Below are positions 9,665 through 18,472 of a stretch of DNA of 64,000 bases, piece after piece. Position numbers and translations under genes: made by a program. The DNA is from Snodgrassella sp945267035 (GTDB lineage: Bacteria > Pseudomonadota > Gammaproteobacteria > Burkholderiales > Neisseriaceae): positions 1,488,001 through 1,552,000 of the forward strand of contig NZ_JAFNPF010000001.1 in NCBI RefSeq assembly GCF_026535915.1, written 5' to 3'. The notes beneath the pieces are model-generated. The model made no database searches. It had not been told where the DNA came from and worked only from the letters and a program-made list of their open reading frames with translations. Position 1 is the stretch's first letter. Each line of letters begins with the position of its first letter.

Positions 9665-9682
9665 ACAAACAGCTAACTTTCT

Positions 9683-10024
9683 TTACTTCTTAGATTCAGA
9701 AGACATTGTATCTGATATCACCGGCTGATTGGCAGATTGTAGAGCATTCTTTTCCGATTGCAACTGAACATTGATCTCCTGCTCTTTTCTTAATTGTCCC
9801 TGCAAAGCATTGACCTGCGAGCGCAACTGCAAAAGGCGACCAAACGTAGCAAACACCCCGAATATTGCACCGACAATAAAAAAAGCCAGCAATACCACAA
9901 TCAACGCCACATCAACAGACTGACCGGGTAAATAACTGAAGGTAACCGTCTGTGTATTACTAATTGCCAATAATAACAATGCAATTAACACCACCAGTTT
10001 GATCAAAGTATAAATAATCTTCAT
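9683..10024 (-). CDS. lapA: LapA domain inner-membrane protein
   Basis: The 113-residue protein has two predicted membrane helices: about 3-22 (TLIKLVVLIALLLLAIS) and about 40-65 (ALIVVLLAFFIVGAIFGVFA). A coiled-coil tail (about 70-100, RSQVNALQGQLRKEQE) follows. This is the LapA/YciS (DUF1049) layout. LapA partners LapB in lipopolysaccharide homeostasis. I prefer the ATG at 10024 because GGATGGGAAG lies just upstream. A longer frame starts at 10063 and would add 13 poorly supported residues. It is the first gene of the lapA-lapB-pyrF group. Confidence 0.88.
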   Translation of the reverse strand: MKIIYTLIKLVVLIALLLLAISNTQTVTFSYLPGQSVDVALIVVLLAFFIVGAIFGVFATFGRLLQLRSQVNALQGQLRKEQEINVQLQSEKNALQSANQPVISDTMSSESKK

Positions 10025-10947
10025 CACTTCCCATCCTGAAAGGCATTGTTTATCTAAAAACAATTAAAAAAATAAAGAAATTAAAAAAATTGCATTTATT
10101 ATACAGTTTAAACGATTTAGTCACTTAATAGCAAAAATGGCTGTCATCTTAGGCAACTCATTTATTTTAAAGACTGTAAGCGCAATTAATTGAAATAAAA
10201 CTGAAAAATAAAAAATAAAATCTTGTTTTATTAAGTAAATAAAAAATAGCAATGTAAATCTATTCAGAGTCATCACTCCGTGCACTCATAATGCTTAGAG
10301 CACGCTGAAACGATATGAAGAGAAAGCCAATGAAAAATTAATCCCTATATAATATACAAACTGTTGCGCCTTGAGTTACCACTACCCATTCGCATAACAC
10401 TCATGCCTGATTATAGAAAAAACGAGTAATCACTGACTTTGTAAAGCTAACAAAAATCTTATTTATTAATATATTCATAATTATAGCGTGCCACCATCAA
10501 TAAAAGAAAACCTAATTGACCTGAATCATCATTGAGCACTTTAAATCAAAGTTACAACAGCTGGACAAAGAATTGCACGCTAGCGGCAACGAAGGGAACT
10601 GGATGCATTTTGCTGAATAAACCGTCTGAATCTGCAGGAAAAACAATAAAAAGTCATACCTTAGCTTCCATATTCAGTCAACTGATACAGCAGCGGTTAA
10701 CTCGTGTTTGAGTTAAAAGAAACCACAAAAACAGTTTGCAATAAAAACAAAAATTTTTTAGAAGTGTATAATAATTAATTAACATTACTTATGGAAATCG
10801 TGAATAACGGCTAAAAATAAGTCCGAAAAGCGCAATTATCTATACATTTGATAACTGCTGAAGTGAGAACCATTACTTTGCTTTACCCCACACAAAGCAT
10901 GAATTCTACTCTTGCAGCTTAATGTCATTTTTTGGAGAGTTCTATCT
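10025..10947. other. gene-free stretch between lapA and ilvE
   Basis: This long AT-rich interval between divergent genes must contain both promoters. Around 10515-10711 (plus) a frame of about 60 codons is open and slightly richer in GC than its surroundings, but it resembles nothing I know. No tRNA, terminator or repeat was recognised. Confidence 0.5.
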
Positions 10948-11871
10948 ATGTCTATGGCCGATCGAGACGGTTTTATTTGGTATAACGGCAACATGGTTCA
11001 ATGGCGTCAAGCGCAAACCCATGTTCTAACACATACACTGCATTATGGATTAGGGGTGTTTGAAGGGGTACGCGCTTACTCTACCGCCAAGGGAACCGCC
11101 ATATTCCGTTTGCAGGATCATACCGAACGTTTATTTAAATCTGCTAAAATCACCGGCATGCATCTGCCGTTCACCCCAGAACAAATTAATCAGGCGCATA
11201 TCGATTTAGTTAAAGCCAATAAGCTGGAATCATGCTATTTCCGTCCTATGGCATTCTATGGCTCGAACAAATTGGGTGTTCGTCCCGATCAGGATGATGT
11301 AAACGTCATTGTGGCTTCTTGGCCATGGGGTGCATATCTGGGAGAAGAAGGCTTACAGCAAGGTATTCGAGTTCAGATCAGTTCGTTTACGCGCCATCAT
11401 CCCAACATTACCATGATTAAAGCCAAAGCCAATGGCAATTACATGAATTCAATCATGGCAGTTAATGAAGCAACCCGTAACGGCTATGATGAAGCCATTT
11501 TATTGGATTCTCAGGGTTTTGTGGCTGAGGGTTCAGGCGAAAACATCTTTATGATCGCTAATGGACAACTGTATACACCATCCTTGGATGCAGCCTTGGA
11601 CGGTATTACCCGCCGCAGCGTCATGTCCATAGCTGCCGATATGAATTTATCCGTGATCGAAAAACACATTACTCGAGATGAACTTTATACTGCCGATGAG
11701 GTGTTCTTTACAGGCACCGCCGCAGAAGTGACGCCGATACGACAAATTGACGGTCGTACCATCGGCATTGGTGCTCGTGGTAAAATCACCACGGAAATTC
11801 AACAGCGCTATTTCGATATCGTCAATGGTAGAAATGCCAAATATGAATCTTGGCTAACGTATATCGATTAA
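10948..11871 (+). CDS. ilvE: branched-chain amino acid aminotransferase IlvE
   Basis: This PLP enzyme interconverts valine, leucine and isoleucine with their 2-oxo acids, using 2-oxoglutarate. It has the class IV aminotransferase fold. THTLHYGLGVFEGVRAY (about 27-43) is the family signature and the PLP lysine lies in ITMIKAKANGNYMNS. EGSGENIFM and the phosphate-binding FFTGTAAEVTPI complete the cofactor site. The 307-residue form starts at ATG 10948 with GGAGAG eight bases before. A TTG at 10912 in frame is unsupported. A zinc-finger gene follows after a strong hairpin. Confidence 0.96.
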   Translation: MSMADRDGFIWYNGNMVQWRQAQTHVLTHTLHYGLGVFEGVRAYSTAKGTAIFRLQDHTERLFKSAKITGMHLPFTPEQINQAHIDLVKANKLESCYFRPMAFYGSNKLGVRPDQDDVNVIVASWPWGAYLGEEGLQQGIRVQISSFTRHHPNITMIKAKANGNYMNSIMAVNEATRNGYDEAILLDSQGFVAEGSGENIFMIANGQLYTPSLDAALDGITRRSVMSIAADMNLSVIEKHITRDELYTADEVFFTGTAAEVTPIRQIDGRTIGIGARGKITTEIQQRYFDIVNGRNAKYESWLTYID

Positions 11872-11880
11872 GCTTTGAAT

Positions 11881-11915
11881 CAGGTTCAGTTTGCTTAAAA
11901 GGCAAACTGAACCTG
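11881..11915 (+). other. perfect 14-bp hairpin after ilvE
   Basis: The arms CAGGTTCAGTTTGC and GCAAACTGAACCTG are perfect, with a seven-base loop, ten bases after the ilvE stop. No T-run follows, so it is either a weak terminator or an mRNA 3'-end stabiliser before the downstream zinc-finger gene. Confidence 0.8.
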
Positions 11916-11954
11916 CTAATCTGATTACCAGCAGACTGTTAACAGGAATCATTC

Positions 11955-12146
11955 ATGAACCAAACCGATCATCCTGTGATAACCATCACCTCCAAAAATC
12001 TGCCCTTAATCTGCACCGGTCCACAACATGAAACCTGGAACGGACACCCGCGGATATACTTACCCATTCAATCCAATAGTAGCATTCAATGCCCGTATTG
12101 CAGCACCCAGTACCATTTAGATGGGATGATTGAACATCACCATTAA
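11955..12146 (+). CDS. zinc-finger domain protein (CHCC type)
   Basis: The 63-residue protein has one small zinc site. LICTGPQHETWNGHPRIYL (about 19-37) supplies Cys and His and QCPYCSTQYHL (about 47-57) supplies a CxxC pair. The HxxWNxHPRxYLP pattern is typical of the zf-CHCC family, which includes the bacterial relatives of mitochondrial complex I subunit NDUFS6. The role in bacteria is not established. It lies between ilvE and trxB on the same strand. A His-rich tail (EHHH) ends it. Confidence 0.85.
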   Translation: MNQTDHPVITITSKNLPLICTGPQHETWNGHPRIYLPIQSNSSIQCPYCSTQYHLDGMIEHHH

Positions 12147-12269
12147 GTGACACTTGCTACACCATTACCTTTTCAGTTGTCTTACGCAGTCAATAGAACT
12201 GATCGGTATTGTGGTACAGTATGCAACATTTACCTGAGTACAGATAGACGTTAGAAATAAGGAAAGATC

Positions 12270-13226
12270 ATGAGCGAACTCACACACAGCCGATTAATCA
12301 TTCTTGGCTCTGGGCCAGCCGGATATACCGCAGCGGTGTATGCAGCCCGTGCAGGTCTTAAACCAACATTGATCACCGGCATGGCTCAGGGTGGACAATT
12401 AATGACCACGACGGAAGTCGACAACTGGCCAGCCGACTTCGAAGGTGTGCAAGGTCCCGAATTAATGCAGCGTTTTCAGGCTCATGCCGAGCGTTTTGGT
12501 ACCGAAATGATATTTGATCAGATCAACCAAGTTGATTTACAACACCGTCCGTTTACATTAATTGGCGACATGGGTTCCTACAGCTGTGATGCACTCATCA
12601 TTGCTACTGGTGCTTCAGCAAAATATCTTGGCTTGCCTAGTGAAGAAGTCTTTGCTGGCAGAGGCATATCCGCTTGTGCAACCTGTGATGGTTTTTTCTA
12701 TAAAGATCAGGATGTAGCCGTTGTTGGTGGTGGAAATACCGCCATCGAAGAAGCGCTCTATCTGGCCAATATTGCCAAATCAGTCACCTTAATTCATCGG
12801 CGTGATACCTTTCGTGCAGAAAAAATTATGATCGATAAACTGATGGAACGCGCGCAAGAAGGCAAAATCATCCTCAAGCTAAATTGCACCGTCGATGAAA
12901 TTTTGGGCGATGAAAATGGTGTCAATGCCGTGCGCGTTATCGATAACAACCAATTAAGCGAAATCATAGCTGTAAATGGCGTCTTTATTGCCATTGGTCA
13001 CCATCCAAATACCGACATATTCAAAGGACAACTGGATATGGATCAAACCGGTTATCTGATTACCAAAGGCGGTAATGACGGTAATGTTGGCGCCACCAAC
13101 ATTCCTGGCGTTTTTGCTGCAGGCGATGTCAAAGATCACATTTACCGTCAAGCCATAACCAGCGCAGCGTCAGGTTGTCAGGCAGCTTTAGACGCTGATA
13201 TCTATTTATCTGGTCTGAGCCAGTAA
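12270..13226 (+). CDS. trxB: thioredoxin reductase TrxB
   Basis: This is a homodimeric NADPH flavoprotein that reduces thioredoxin. The 318 residues show the FAD motif ILGSGPAGYTAAVYAARAG (about 11-29), the redox-active CATC (Cys136, Cys139), the NADPH-binding VVGGGNTAIEEALYLA and the C-terminal FAD site FAAGDVKDHIYRQAITSA. The ATG follows AAGGAAAG. A hairpin ending in TTTT follows the stop. The gene is monocistronic as far as I can see. Confidence 0.97.
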   Translation: MSELTHSRLIILGSGPAGYTAAVYAARAGLKPTLITGMAQGGQLMTTTEVDNWPADFEGVQGPELMQRFQAHAERFGTEMIFDQINQVDLQHRPFTLIGDMGSYSCDALIIATGASAKYLGLPSEEVFAGRGISACATCDGFFYKDQDVAVVGGGNTAIEEALYLANIAKSVTLIHRRDTFRAEKIMIDKLMERAQEGKIILKLNCTVDEILGDENGVNAVRVIDNNQLSEIIAVNGVFIAIGHHPNTDIFKGQLDMDQTGYLITKGGNDGNVGATNIPGVFAAGDVKDHIYRQAITSAASGCQAALDADIYLSGLSQ

Positions 13227-13242
13227 ACTTCACTGAACAGGC

Positions 13243-13279
13243 AACGGGCTGATTAATCACCATCAAATCAACCCGTTTT
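13243..13279 (+). terminator. probable terminator of trxB
   Basis: AACGGGcTGATT pairs imperfectly with AATCAaCCCGTT, and TTTA follows. It lies 17 bases after the stop. The T-run is short, so confidence is moderate. Confidence 0.65.
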
Positions 13280-13375
13280 AAAGTTTCTACTCTAGCTAAG
13301 CATATCGCGTTATTAGTCAATTACGGTTATAATGCGGGTTTTATGATAAAAGCAAATCACTTCAAGGATATATCT

Positions 13376-14185
13376 ATGGGCTTTTTACAAGGCAAAAAAA
13401 TCCTGATTACCGGTATGATCTCTGACCGTTCCATCGCTTATGGCATCGCGAAAGCCTGTCATGAACAAGGTGCTGAGCTGGCTTTCACCTACGTAGTGGA
13501 TAAACTTGCTGACCGTGTTCGTAAAATGGCAGCAGAATTCGGCTCTGAACTGGTATTTCGTTGCGACGTTAACAGCGATGAAGAAATCAACCAGTTATTT
13601 ACTGATTTAGGAAAAAATTGGAGTCAATTGGATGGGTTGGTACACGCCATCGCCTTTGCCCCCAAAGAAGCCTTATCCGGTGATTTTCTTGATAGCATCA
13701 CCCGTGAAGCATTCATGACCGCGCATGAAATTTCAGCCTATAGTTTACCTGCTCTGGCTAAAGCTGCTCGCCCAATGATGACCGGTCACAACAGTTCCAT
13801 CGTTGCCCTCACCTATCTGGGTGCAGTTCGTGCTATTCCTAACTACAATGTAATGGGCATGGCTAAAGCCTCTCTGGAAGCTGGCATTCGCTTTACCGCA
13901 GCGTGTCTTGGTCAGGAAGGTATCCGTTGTAATGGTATCTCAGCCGGTCCAATCAAAACATTGGCAGCATCTGGCATTGCTAATTTCAGTCGCTTGCTAT
14001 CTCACGTTTCGGCACAAAATCCGATCCGTCGCAATATTTCTATCGAAGAAGTGGGTAATACTGCCGCATTCCTGCTGTCCGATTTGGCATCAGGTATTAC
14101 CGGCGAGATCACCTATGTTGATGGTGGCTACAGCATCAATGCTTTGGGTGTGCCAGAAGATTTGGATAGTCCTAAAGCTGAATGA
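13376..14185 (+). CDS. fabI: enoyl-ACP reductase FabI
   Basis: This enzyme carries out the last reduction of each fatty-acid elongation cycle with NADH and is the target of triclosan and isoniazid-type drugs. It is a short-chain dehydrogenase with the atypical N-terminus GKKILITGMISDRSIAYGIA (about 6-25). The FabI Tyr-x6-Tyr-Met-x3-Lys active site lies around LTYLGAVRAIPNYNVMGMAKASLE, in parts, followed by GPIKTLAASGI and DGGYSINA. The ATG at 13376 has AAGGA upstream and gives 269 residues. An in-frame ATG at 13343 would add 11 residues. TATAAT at 13328-13333 is a plausible -10 element and would make the 13343 start leaderless. Confidence 0.97.
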   Translation: MGFLQGKKILITGMISDRSIAYGIAKACHEQGAELAFTYVVDKLADRVRKMAAEFGSELVFRCDVNSDEEINQLFTDLGKNWSQLDGLVHAIAFAPKEALSGDFLDSITREAFMTAHEISAYSLPALAKAARPMMTGHNSSIVALTYLGAVRAIPNYNVMGMAKASLEAGIRFTAACLGQEGIRCNGISAGPIKTLAASGIANFSRLLSHVSAQNPIRRNISIEEVGNTAAFLLSDLASGITGEITYVDGGYSINALGVPEDLDSPKAE

Positions 14186-14200
14186 TGGCTTCAGCATGCC

Positions 14201-14236
14201 AAAAAGTTGCCTGTAATTGTCAGGCAACTTTTTTTT
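14201..14236 (+). terminator. intrinsic terminator of fabI
   Basis: AAAAGTTGCCTG pairs with CAGGCAACTTTT around a seven-base loop, followed by a T-run. It lies 16 bases after the stop. Confidence 0.95.
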
Positions 14237-14332
14237 ACATTGCAAAAATAAGCAATTGATCCCGTAAAAGAAACCAAACGCGCTAAGATGAAAAAGCTAA
14301 GTAATTAATTTTATTGAACACTTGGAGAAATC

Positions 14333-14782
14333 ATGAAATTTCTTGATGAATTTAAAGCTTTTTTGATGCGTGGTAACGTCATTGATCTGGCCATTGGTAT
14401 GGTCGTAGGTACCGCTTTCAGCAACATGGTGAAATCACTGGTAGACAATATCATTATGCCCCCCATCGGTTTACTGATAGGTGGCGTTGATTTCTCAAAC
14501 CTGTTTATTACCTTACGTCAGGGCCCTAACGCACCTGGTCCTTACGAAACACTTGGTGCAGCACAGACTGCAGGTGCAGTAACGCTCAACATAGGCTTAT
14601 TTATCAATACCTTGATCAGCCTGATTATCATTGGTTTTGCCATATTTATGCTGGTTAAAGCCATCAACAAACTGCACAAAGCACCTGCGCCACAAGTTAC
14701 AACTAAACAATGTCCTGATTGCTGTACCGATATTCCAATTCATGCCAAACGTTGTCCAAATTGTACTTCCCAGTTAAATTGA
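14333..14782 (+). CDS. mscL: large-conductance mechanosensitive channel MscL with zinc-ribbon tail
   Basis: This pentameric inner-membrane valve opens under extreme turgor. The first helix (LAIGMVVGTAFSNMVKSLV, about 18-36) is the conserved TM1 gate, after the amphipathic N-terminal helix MKFLDEFKAFLMRGN. TM2 is about 88-108 (FINTLISLIIIGFAIFMLV). After the cytoplasmic helix the protein ends in CPDC-x10-CPNC (Cys127, 130, 141, 144), a small zinc-ribbon-like knuckle not found in E. coli MscL. At 149 residues it is longer than E. coli MscL (136) by about this tail. Similar tails occur in some other bacterial MscL proteins. Monocistronic with its own terminator. Confidence 0.96.
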   Translation: MKFLDEFKAFLMRGNVIDLAIGMVVGTAFSNMVKSLVDNIIMPPIGLLIGGVDFSNLFITLRQGPNAPGPYETLGAAQTAGAVTLNIGLFINTLISLIIIGFAIFMLVKAINKLHKAPAPQVTTKQCPDCCTDIPIHAKRCPNCTSQLN

Positions 14783-14819
14783 TCTCGTTCAATTAAGTGC
14801 ACACAAACATATGCAGACG

Positions 14820-14847
14820 AAAGGCTACTTAAAAAAGTAGCCTTTTT
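14820..14847 (+). terminator. intrinsic terminator of mscL
   Basis: AAAGGCTACTT pairs with AAGTAGCCTTT around AAAA, with a following T-run. Confidence 0.94.
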
Positions 14848-15171
14848 ATCCTACTCATGGCGGCAAAAATCATCAGGTCTAAAAGACAGCTTCAATTATC
14901 CATTCTCTGTTCATGAGCGATATTCATCTGATAATCAAACCAATCAATTTCGCGATAGAAATCCAATATTCTGCAAACAACACTTCATACAACACCCTAA
15001 TTTAATTTTATCTATACAAATACTTACAATAATAATCATTCATTAATCATCATCCTACTCAAGCGTTTACAGCTGATATGCAAAAAATTTCTGCATTAAT
15101 CGCAACAGCGTGATACTAAGCTCGTATAATGACTTTCCGGCATGTGGCCATAAAATAACCAGGATTCTTTC
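14848..15171. other. gene-free stretch upstream of the flavoenzyme gene
   Basis: AT-rich sequence with no recognisable gene or repeat. It presumably contains the promoter for the gene starting at 15172. Confidence 0.5.
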
Positions 15172-16233
15172 ATGCAAAATACCACCGTCCCATTTTATGA
15201 TCCATTATTAAGTTATGAAGATAACTACGAGCAGGGACCGTTTGGTGCTTTTGAGCACGCCCCAGCCTCACCTGTGAACACTCTTCACACCAGCCGGTTT
15301 TTAAATCTGGAAGTTAATCTACCCTTTGGCATTCCAGCCGGACCGTTACTTAATGCTAAGTTTGTCAAAGCAGCTTTCGCCTATGGTTTTGACTTGTGTG
15401 TGTACAAAACAGTACGTACCAAAGCGCATAAAAGTCATCCCTTACCTAACGTCTTATCCATCCACCCGAAGGGCAAACTGTCTGCCAATCTAGACACCGT
15501 CTTAGCCGATAAAAATTACACCAGCCCCATCTCCATTACCAATTCCTTTGGGGTGCCATCATTTGATCCTGAGGTGTGGCAAAGTGATATGGCCGAAGCA
15601 GTCAGTGCAGCGCAGCAGGGACAATACGTCATTGGTAGTTTTCAGGGAACGCCAGGTAACAGCAGTTCTATTGAACAAGATTATGCCCTTGCGGCGCGTT
15701 TAGTTAATGAAACCGGCGCACCTATTCTCGAAGCAAATCTAAGCTGTCCCAATGAAGGCGCTAACAAACTTTTATGTTTTGATTTTGATAAAGTAGAACG
15801 TCTGGCGAAAGAAATTAAAAATGCCGTGCCCGACAAGCCTTTATTATTAAAACTGGCTTATTTTGCCAACGATAACGACGTTTTACCACTACTGCAAAAA
15901 TTAGACGGAGTTGTAGATGGTTATAGCACCATCAATACCTTATCTGCCTATCCGGTAGACGAACACGGACAACCAGCATTAGGTCAGAATCGTCCCAGTG
16001 GCGGAGTATGTGGCGATGCCATCCGCTGGGCAGGGCTAGACATGGTACAAAGACTTTGTCGATTAAGACAGCAATTAAATCACCATTTCAGCATAGTCGG
16101 CGTAGGTGGTGTGAGTACCGCCGACCATTATCAGCAATACCGTGCTGCGGGTGCAGATGCTGTCATGAGCGCAACCGGAGCAATGTGGAATCCTCATCTC
16201 GCTTTGGAAATCAAACAAAGCATCAATCAATAA
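15172..16233 (+). CDS. dihydroorotate dehydrogenase-like FMN enzyme
   Basis: The 353-residue protein has the TIM-barrel fold of class 1 dihydroorotate dehydrogenases. FGIPAGPLLNAKFVKAAFAYG (in parts, about 51-70) is the FMN-binding entry strand, and ITNSFGVPS corresponds to the substrate Asn region. ILEANLSCPNEG (about 182-193) carries the catalytic-loop Cys of class 1 enzymes, and KPLLLKLAYF holds the FMN lysine. VGVGGVSTADHYQQYRAAGADAV, in parts, forms the phosphate loop. There is no membrane anchor, unlike the quinone-linked class 2 PyrD. It may be PyrD or a related dihydropyrimidine-type oxidoreductase. It is convergent with a glutathione transferase gene. Confidence 0.8.
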   Translation: MQNTTVPFYDPLLSYEDNYEQGPFGAFEHAPASPVNTLHTSRFLNLEVNLPFGIPAGPLLNAKFVKAAFAYGFDLCVYKTVRTKAHKSHPLPNVLSIHPKGKLSANLDTVLADKNYTSPISITNSFGVPSFDPEVWQSDMAEAVSAAQQGQYVIGSFQGTPGNSSSIEQDYALAARLVNETGAPILEANLSCPNEGANKLLCFDFDKVERLAKEIKNAVPDKPLLLKLAYFANDNDVLPLLQKLDGVVDGYSTINTLSAYPVDEHGQPALGQNRPSGGVCGDAIRWAGLDMVQRLCRLRQQLNHHFSIVGVGGVSTADHYQQYRAAGADAVMSATGAMWNPHLALEIKQSINQ

Positions 16234-16247
16234 ATGAGCTTATCCAA

Positions 16248-16281
16248 AAAGCAAACGCGCTGAATTCAGCGCGGTTGCTTT
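16248..16281. terminator. bidirectional terminator
   Basis: AAGCAAaCGCGCTGAATTC continues into GAATTCAGCGCGgTTGCTT, a near-perfect long palindrome. T-runs follow on both strands. It touches the stop codon of the minus-strand glutathione transferase gene. Confidence 0.88.
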
Positions 16282-16966
16282 AAGCCTTAATCCGATAAGG
16301 TTCATCCATCTCCACAAAATCTTTTTCTTCAAGGGCATCGGCTACCCATTCAGCCACAGCTGAATTTTGTAGCAACTGATCAATGTATTGTGACAGGCGA
16401 GCAGAGATGGGTATAGCATAATTTTTAAGCCGCATACACAACGGCGCATAAAAAGCATCAGCAATGGTAAATTGACCAAACAGATAAGCGTCAGACTGTT
16501 TTAAAAAACCACACAGTATTTGATCCAAAAATTCAACTTCATGGCGTACTTGCGGCTGATCGCGCATGATAATCTGCCCCACCTCCGGCATAAAAGCCTC
16601 AATATTCATCGGTAAATATTGCCGCACAAAAGGAAAACCATTATGCATTTTTGCCACCAGATTTTTGGCATTTACCCGCGCTTTTTCTTCTTTCGGCCAC
16701 ATTTCAACATCAGGATGCTTATCAGCCAAGTACTCACAAATCATCAAAGAATCCGTTACCTTAATCTCTCCATCCACTAAAATCGGCACCGTTCCAAACG
16801 GATTGAGCGGTATAACGGTTTGTTTAAAGACCGAATCAGCAGCAAAACTATCGAATCTAACTTTTTTTTCGGTAAATACCAGATCAAAATGTTTCATCAC
16901 TAGCCAAGGACGCATTGACCACGTAGAATAATTTTTATTCCCTATATATAACTGATAATCTGACAT
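16280..16966 (-). CDS. glutathione S-transferase family protein
   Basis: The 228-residue cytosolic protein has an N-terminal thioredoxin-like domain and a C-terminal helical domain. YIGNKNYSTWSMRPWLVMK (about 7-25) holds the probable catalytic Ser/Tyr region. NPFGTVPILVDGEIKVTDSLMICEYLADK, in parts, carries the cis-proline VPxL and the glutathione-binding D-S pair. FGQFTIADAFYAPLCMRL is the N-capping motif of the helical domain. The N-terminal pattern resembles zeta/YfcF-like transferases. The substrate is unknown. Confidence 0.9.
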   Translation of the reverse strand: MSDYQLYIGNKNYSTWSMRPWLVMKHFDLVFTEKKVRFDSFAADSVFKQTVIPLNPFGTVPILVDGEIKVTDSLMICEYLADKHPDVEMWPKEEKARVNAKNLVAKMHNGFPFVRQYLPMNIEAFMPEVGQIIMRDQPQVRHEVEFLDQILCGFLKQSDAYLFGQFTIADAFYAPLCMRLKNYAIPISARLSQYIDQLLQNSAVAEWVADALEEKDFVEMDEPYRIKA

Positions 16967-17274
16967 CCTTCCCCCTTTGATAATTTGTTTTTACAGCTTA
17001 CAAAAAAGCTCAAATAACATGTACTTGACCAAATAAACCTAATATTGGTACGCCTTGACCCAATAGTCAATCTAATATTCTGATAGTAATCCACCCGTCA
17101 AGATTTTCCCACAGCATAAAAGAATTATTTCAGAGAATGAAATAGCTTAATTGTTCAGGTATTTAGATCAATATTGCAAAGAGTCCGGTTAGCAATACCA
17201 AAAAATATAATTAAATTAACAACATAATGGTAAATCGTTATCATCTATGTTAGAAGAATAAAAGTAAAAAAATA
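16967..17274. other. gene-free stretch before the vanW remnant
   Basis: AT-rich sequence upstream of both the glutathione transferase gene (minus) and the vanW remnant (plus). I see no gene, repeat or recognisable promoter. Confidence 0.5.
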
Positions 17275-18110
17275 ATGCGCAGACCGTTATCAAGCTATCA
17301 CCCCTACTTTATTGGTTAAGAGTGAATCAGCGTCGTTTATTTCGTCGTTTATTCTGCTATTGCTCTTCACGCCAATATACTTAGAACTTTGTCATGATTT
17401 ACGTTAACCATTTCACTATAAAAAATCACACATCCAATAATACGTCGATTGGGTGATAGCGACATTCAACTTCAATACAATCAAGTCATAAACTTAAAAA
17501 TTGCAGTTGATTCGCTAAATGGAATCTTAATTAAATCTGGTAAATATTTTTCGTTGTGCCGATTGGTGGGAAAACAACAAAGAGGCGAGGATTTGGGAAT
17601 GGAATGGAACTTTCGTTTGGCGCAGCTCGTTCCGGTATTGGCGGTGGAATCAGCCAGATCAGTAATTCAATTCATTGGTGGTTCTCCATTCAGAACTTCA
17701 ACTAGTCGAACGGGCAAAACATAGCTTTGATCCTTTTGCTGATGATGGTCGAGTGTTGCCTTTTGGGTCGGGTGCTGCTGTTTTTTTATCATTACATTGA
17801 TCTCGTTAGCCATAATCCTACCGATAAACCATTTCAAATCAGGCTGCATGTTGGTGATCATCAACTGGAGGGAGAATTTCTATGTAATGAAGAAAGACAA
17901 TATAGTTTTCATATTAACGAAAAGCAGCATGCCATTATTAACCGTCAAGGTGTGATCTATAGGAAAAATGGAATCTGGAAAGACACCATGACCAAAAAAA
18001 TGTTGGTGTTGCTCCGGCAGGCATAAGTTCTGAGATGATGTATAAAAATTATGTTATGGTAAAATATGAAGAAAAAGGAGAATGGAAAACAGGTGAAGAA
18101 ACTGAATCAA
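17275..18110 (+). pseudogene. vanW-family pseudogene, multiply frameshifted
   Basis: Piecing together all three plus frames recovers a VanW-family protein. The pieces in order are LSPLLYWLRVNQRRLFRRLF (from about 17298), then IIRRLGDSDIQLQYNQV, then GILIKSGKYFSLCRLVGK. After a shift come GNGMELSFGAARSGIGGGIS and QISNSIHW, after another shift ERAKHSFDPFADDGRVLPFG, and after a third NPTDKPFQIRLHVGDHQLEG and IYRKNGIWKDT. After a final shift MMYKNYVMVKYEE ends it. At least four frameshifts and one or more stops break it. VanW proteins are of unknown biochemical role, first noted beside vancomycin-resistance genes. Short single-frame ORFs here (17449-17724, 17727-18026) are fragments of this gene. 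Confidence 0.85.
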
Positions 18111-18157
18111 TTTCTATTATGGTGTTCATCATTCTGAAATTAAATGTCAATAAAATT

Positions 18158-18472
18158 ATGTCAAATAAATTTCCTAAAATATATGATGCTAAATATTATT
18201 TTGATGATGATTTGTATAAACTAGAAGTAGAAAGTAAAGGATGTTTACTTAATATTATTGTAGAATTTTCCACTAATATTAAGTACAAAATTTCTTTTTA
18301 TGATATATCTAGATTTTCGCAAGATGTCGCGGAAGAGTTGCAACAATCTTCTTTTTTTTATGAAGAAAACATCATTTTTCTAACCAGAATTACTAAGGAT
18401 AATATTATTAGAACAATTAATGAACTCGAAAATAAAGGAATCTATTGCAGATTAAAAGATAACGAAATATAA
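18158..18472 (+). CDS. small acidic protein, unknown (immunity-like)
   Basis: The 104-residue protein is rich in Ile, Asn, Lys and Tyr (KIYDAKYYFDDDLYKLEVES). It has no signal peptide, membrane segment or motif I recognise. The composition and the alternating strand/helix look resemble immunity proteins of polymorphic-toxin cassettes, but no toxin lies next to it. The frame is continuous with the end of the vanW remnant (open from 18035), so the true start is uncertain. ATG at 18119 or 18158 are candidates and neither has a clear ribosome site. A terminator follows at once. Confidence 0.5.
   Translation: MSNKFPKIYDAKYYFDDDLYKLEVESKGCLLNIIVEFSTNIKYKISFYDISRFSQDVAEELQQSSFFYEENIIFLTRITKDNIIRTINELENKGIYCRLKDNEI

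Noticed and set aside
10621..10630. ACCGTCTGAA, one base off the Neisseria DNA uptake sequence GCCGTCTGAA
   Set aside because: I noticed only this single near-match. Uptake sequences should recur many times in 64 kb.
17449..18026. Two separate hypothetical genes (17449-17724 and 17727-18026)
   Set aside because: Both are fragments of the frameshifted vanW-family pseudogene.
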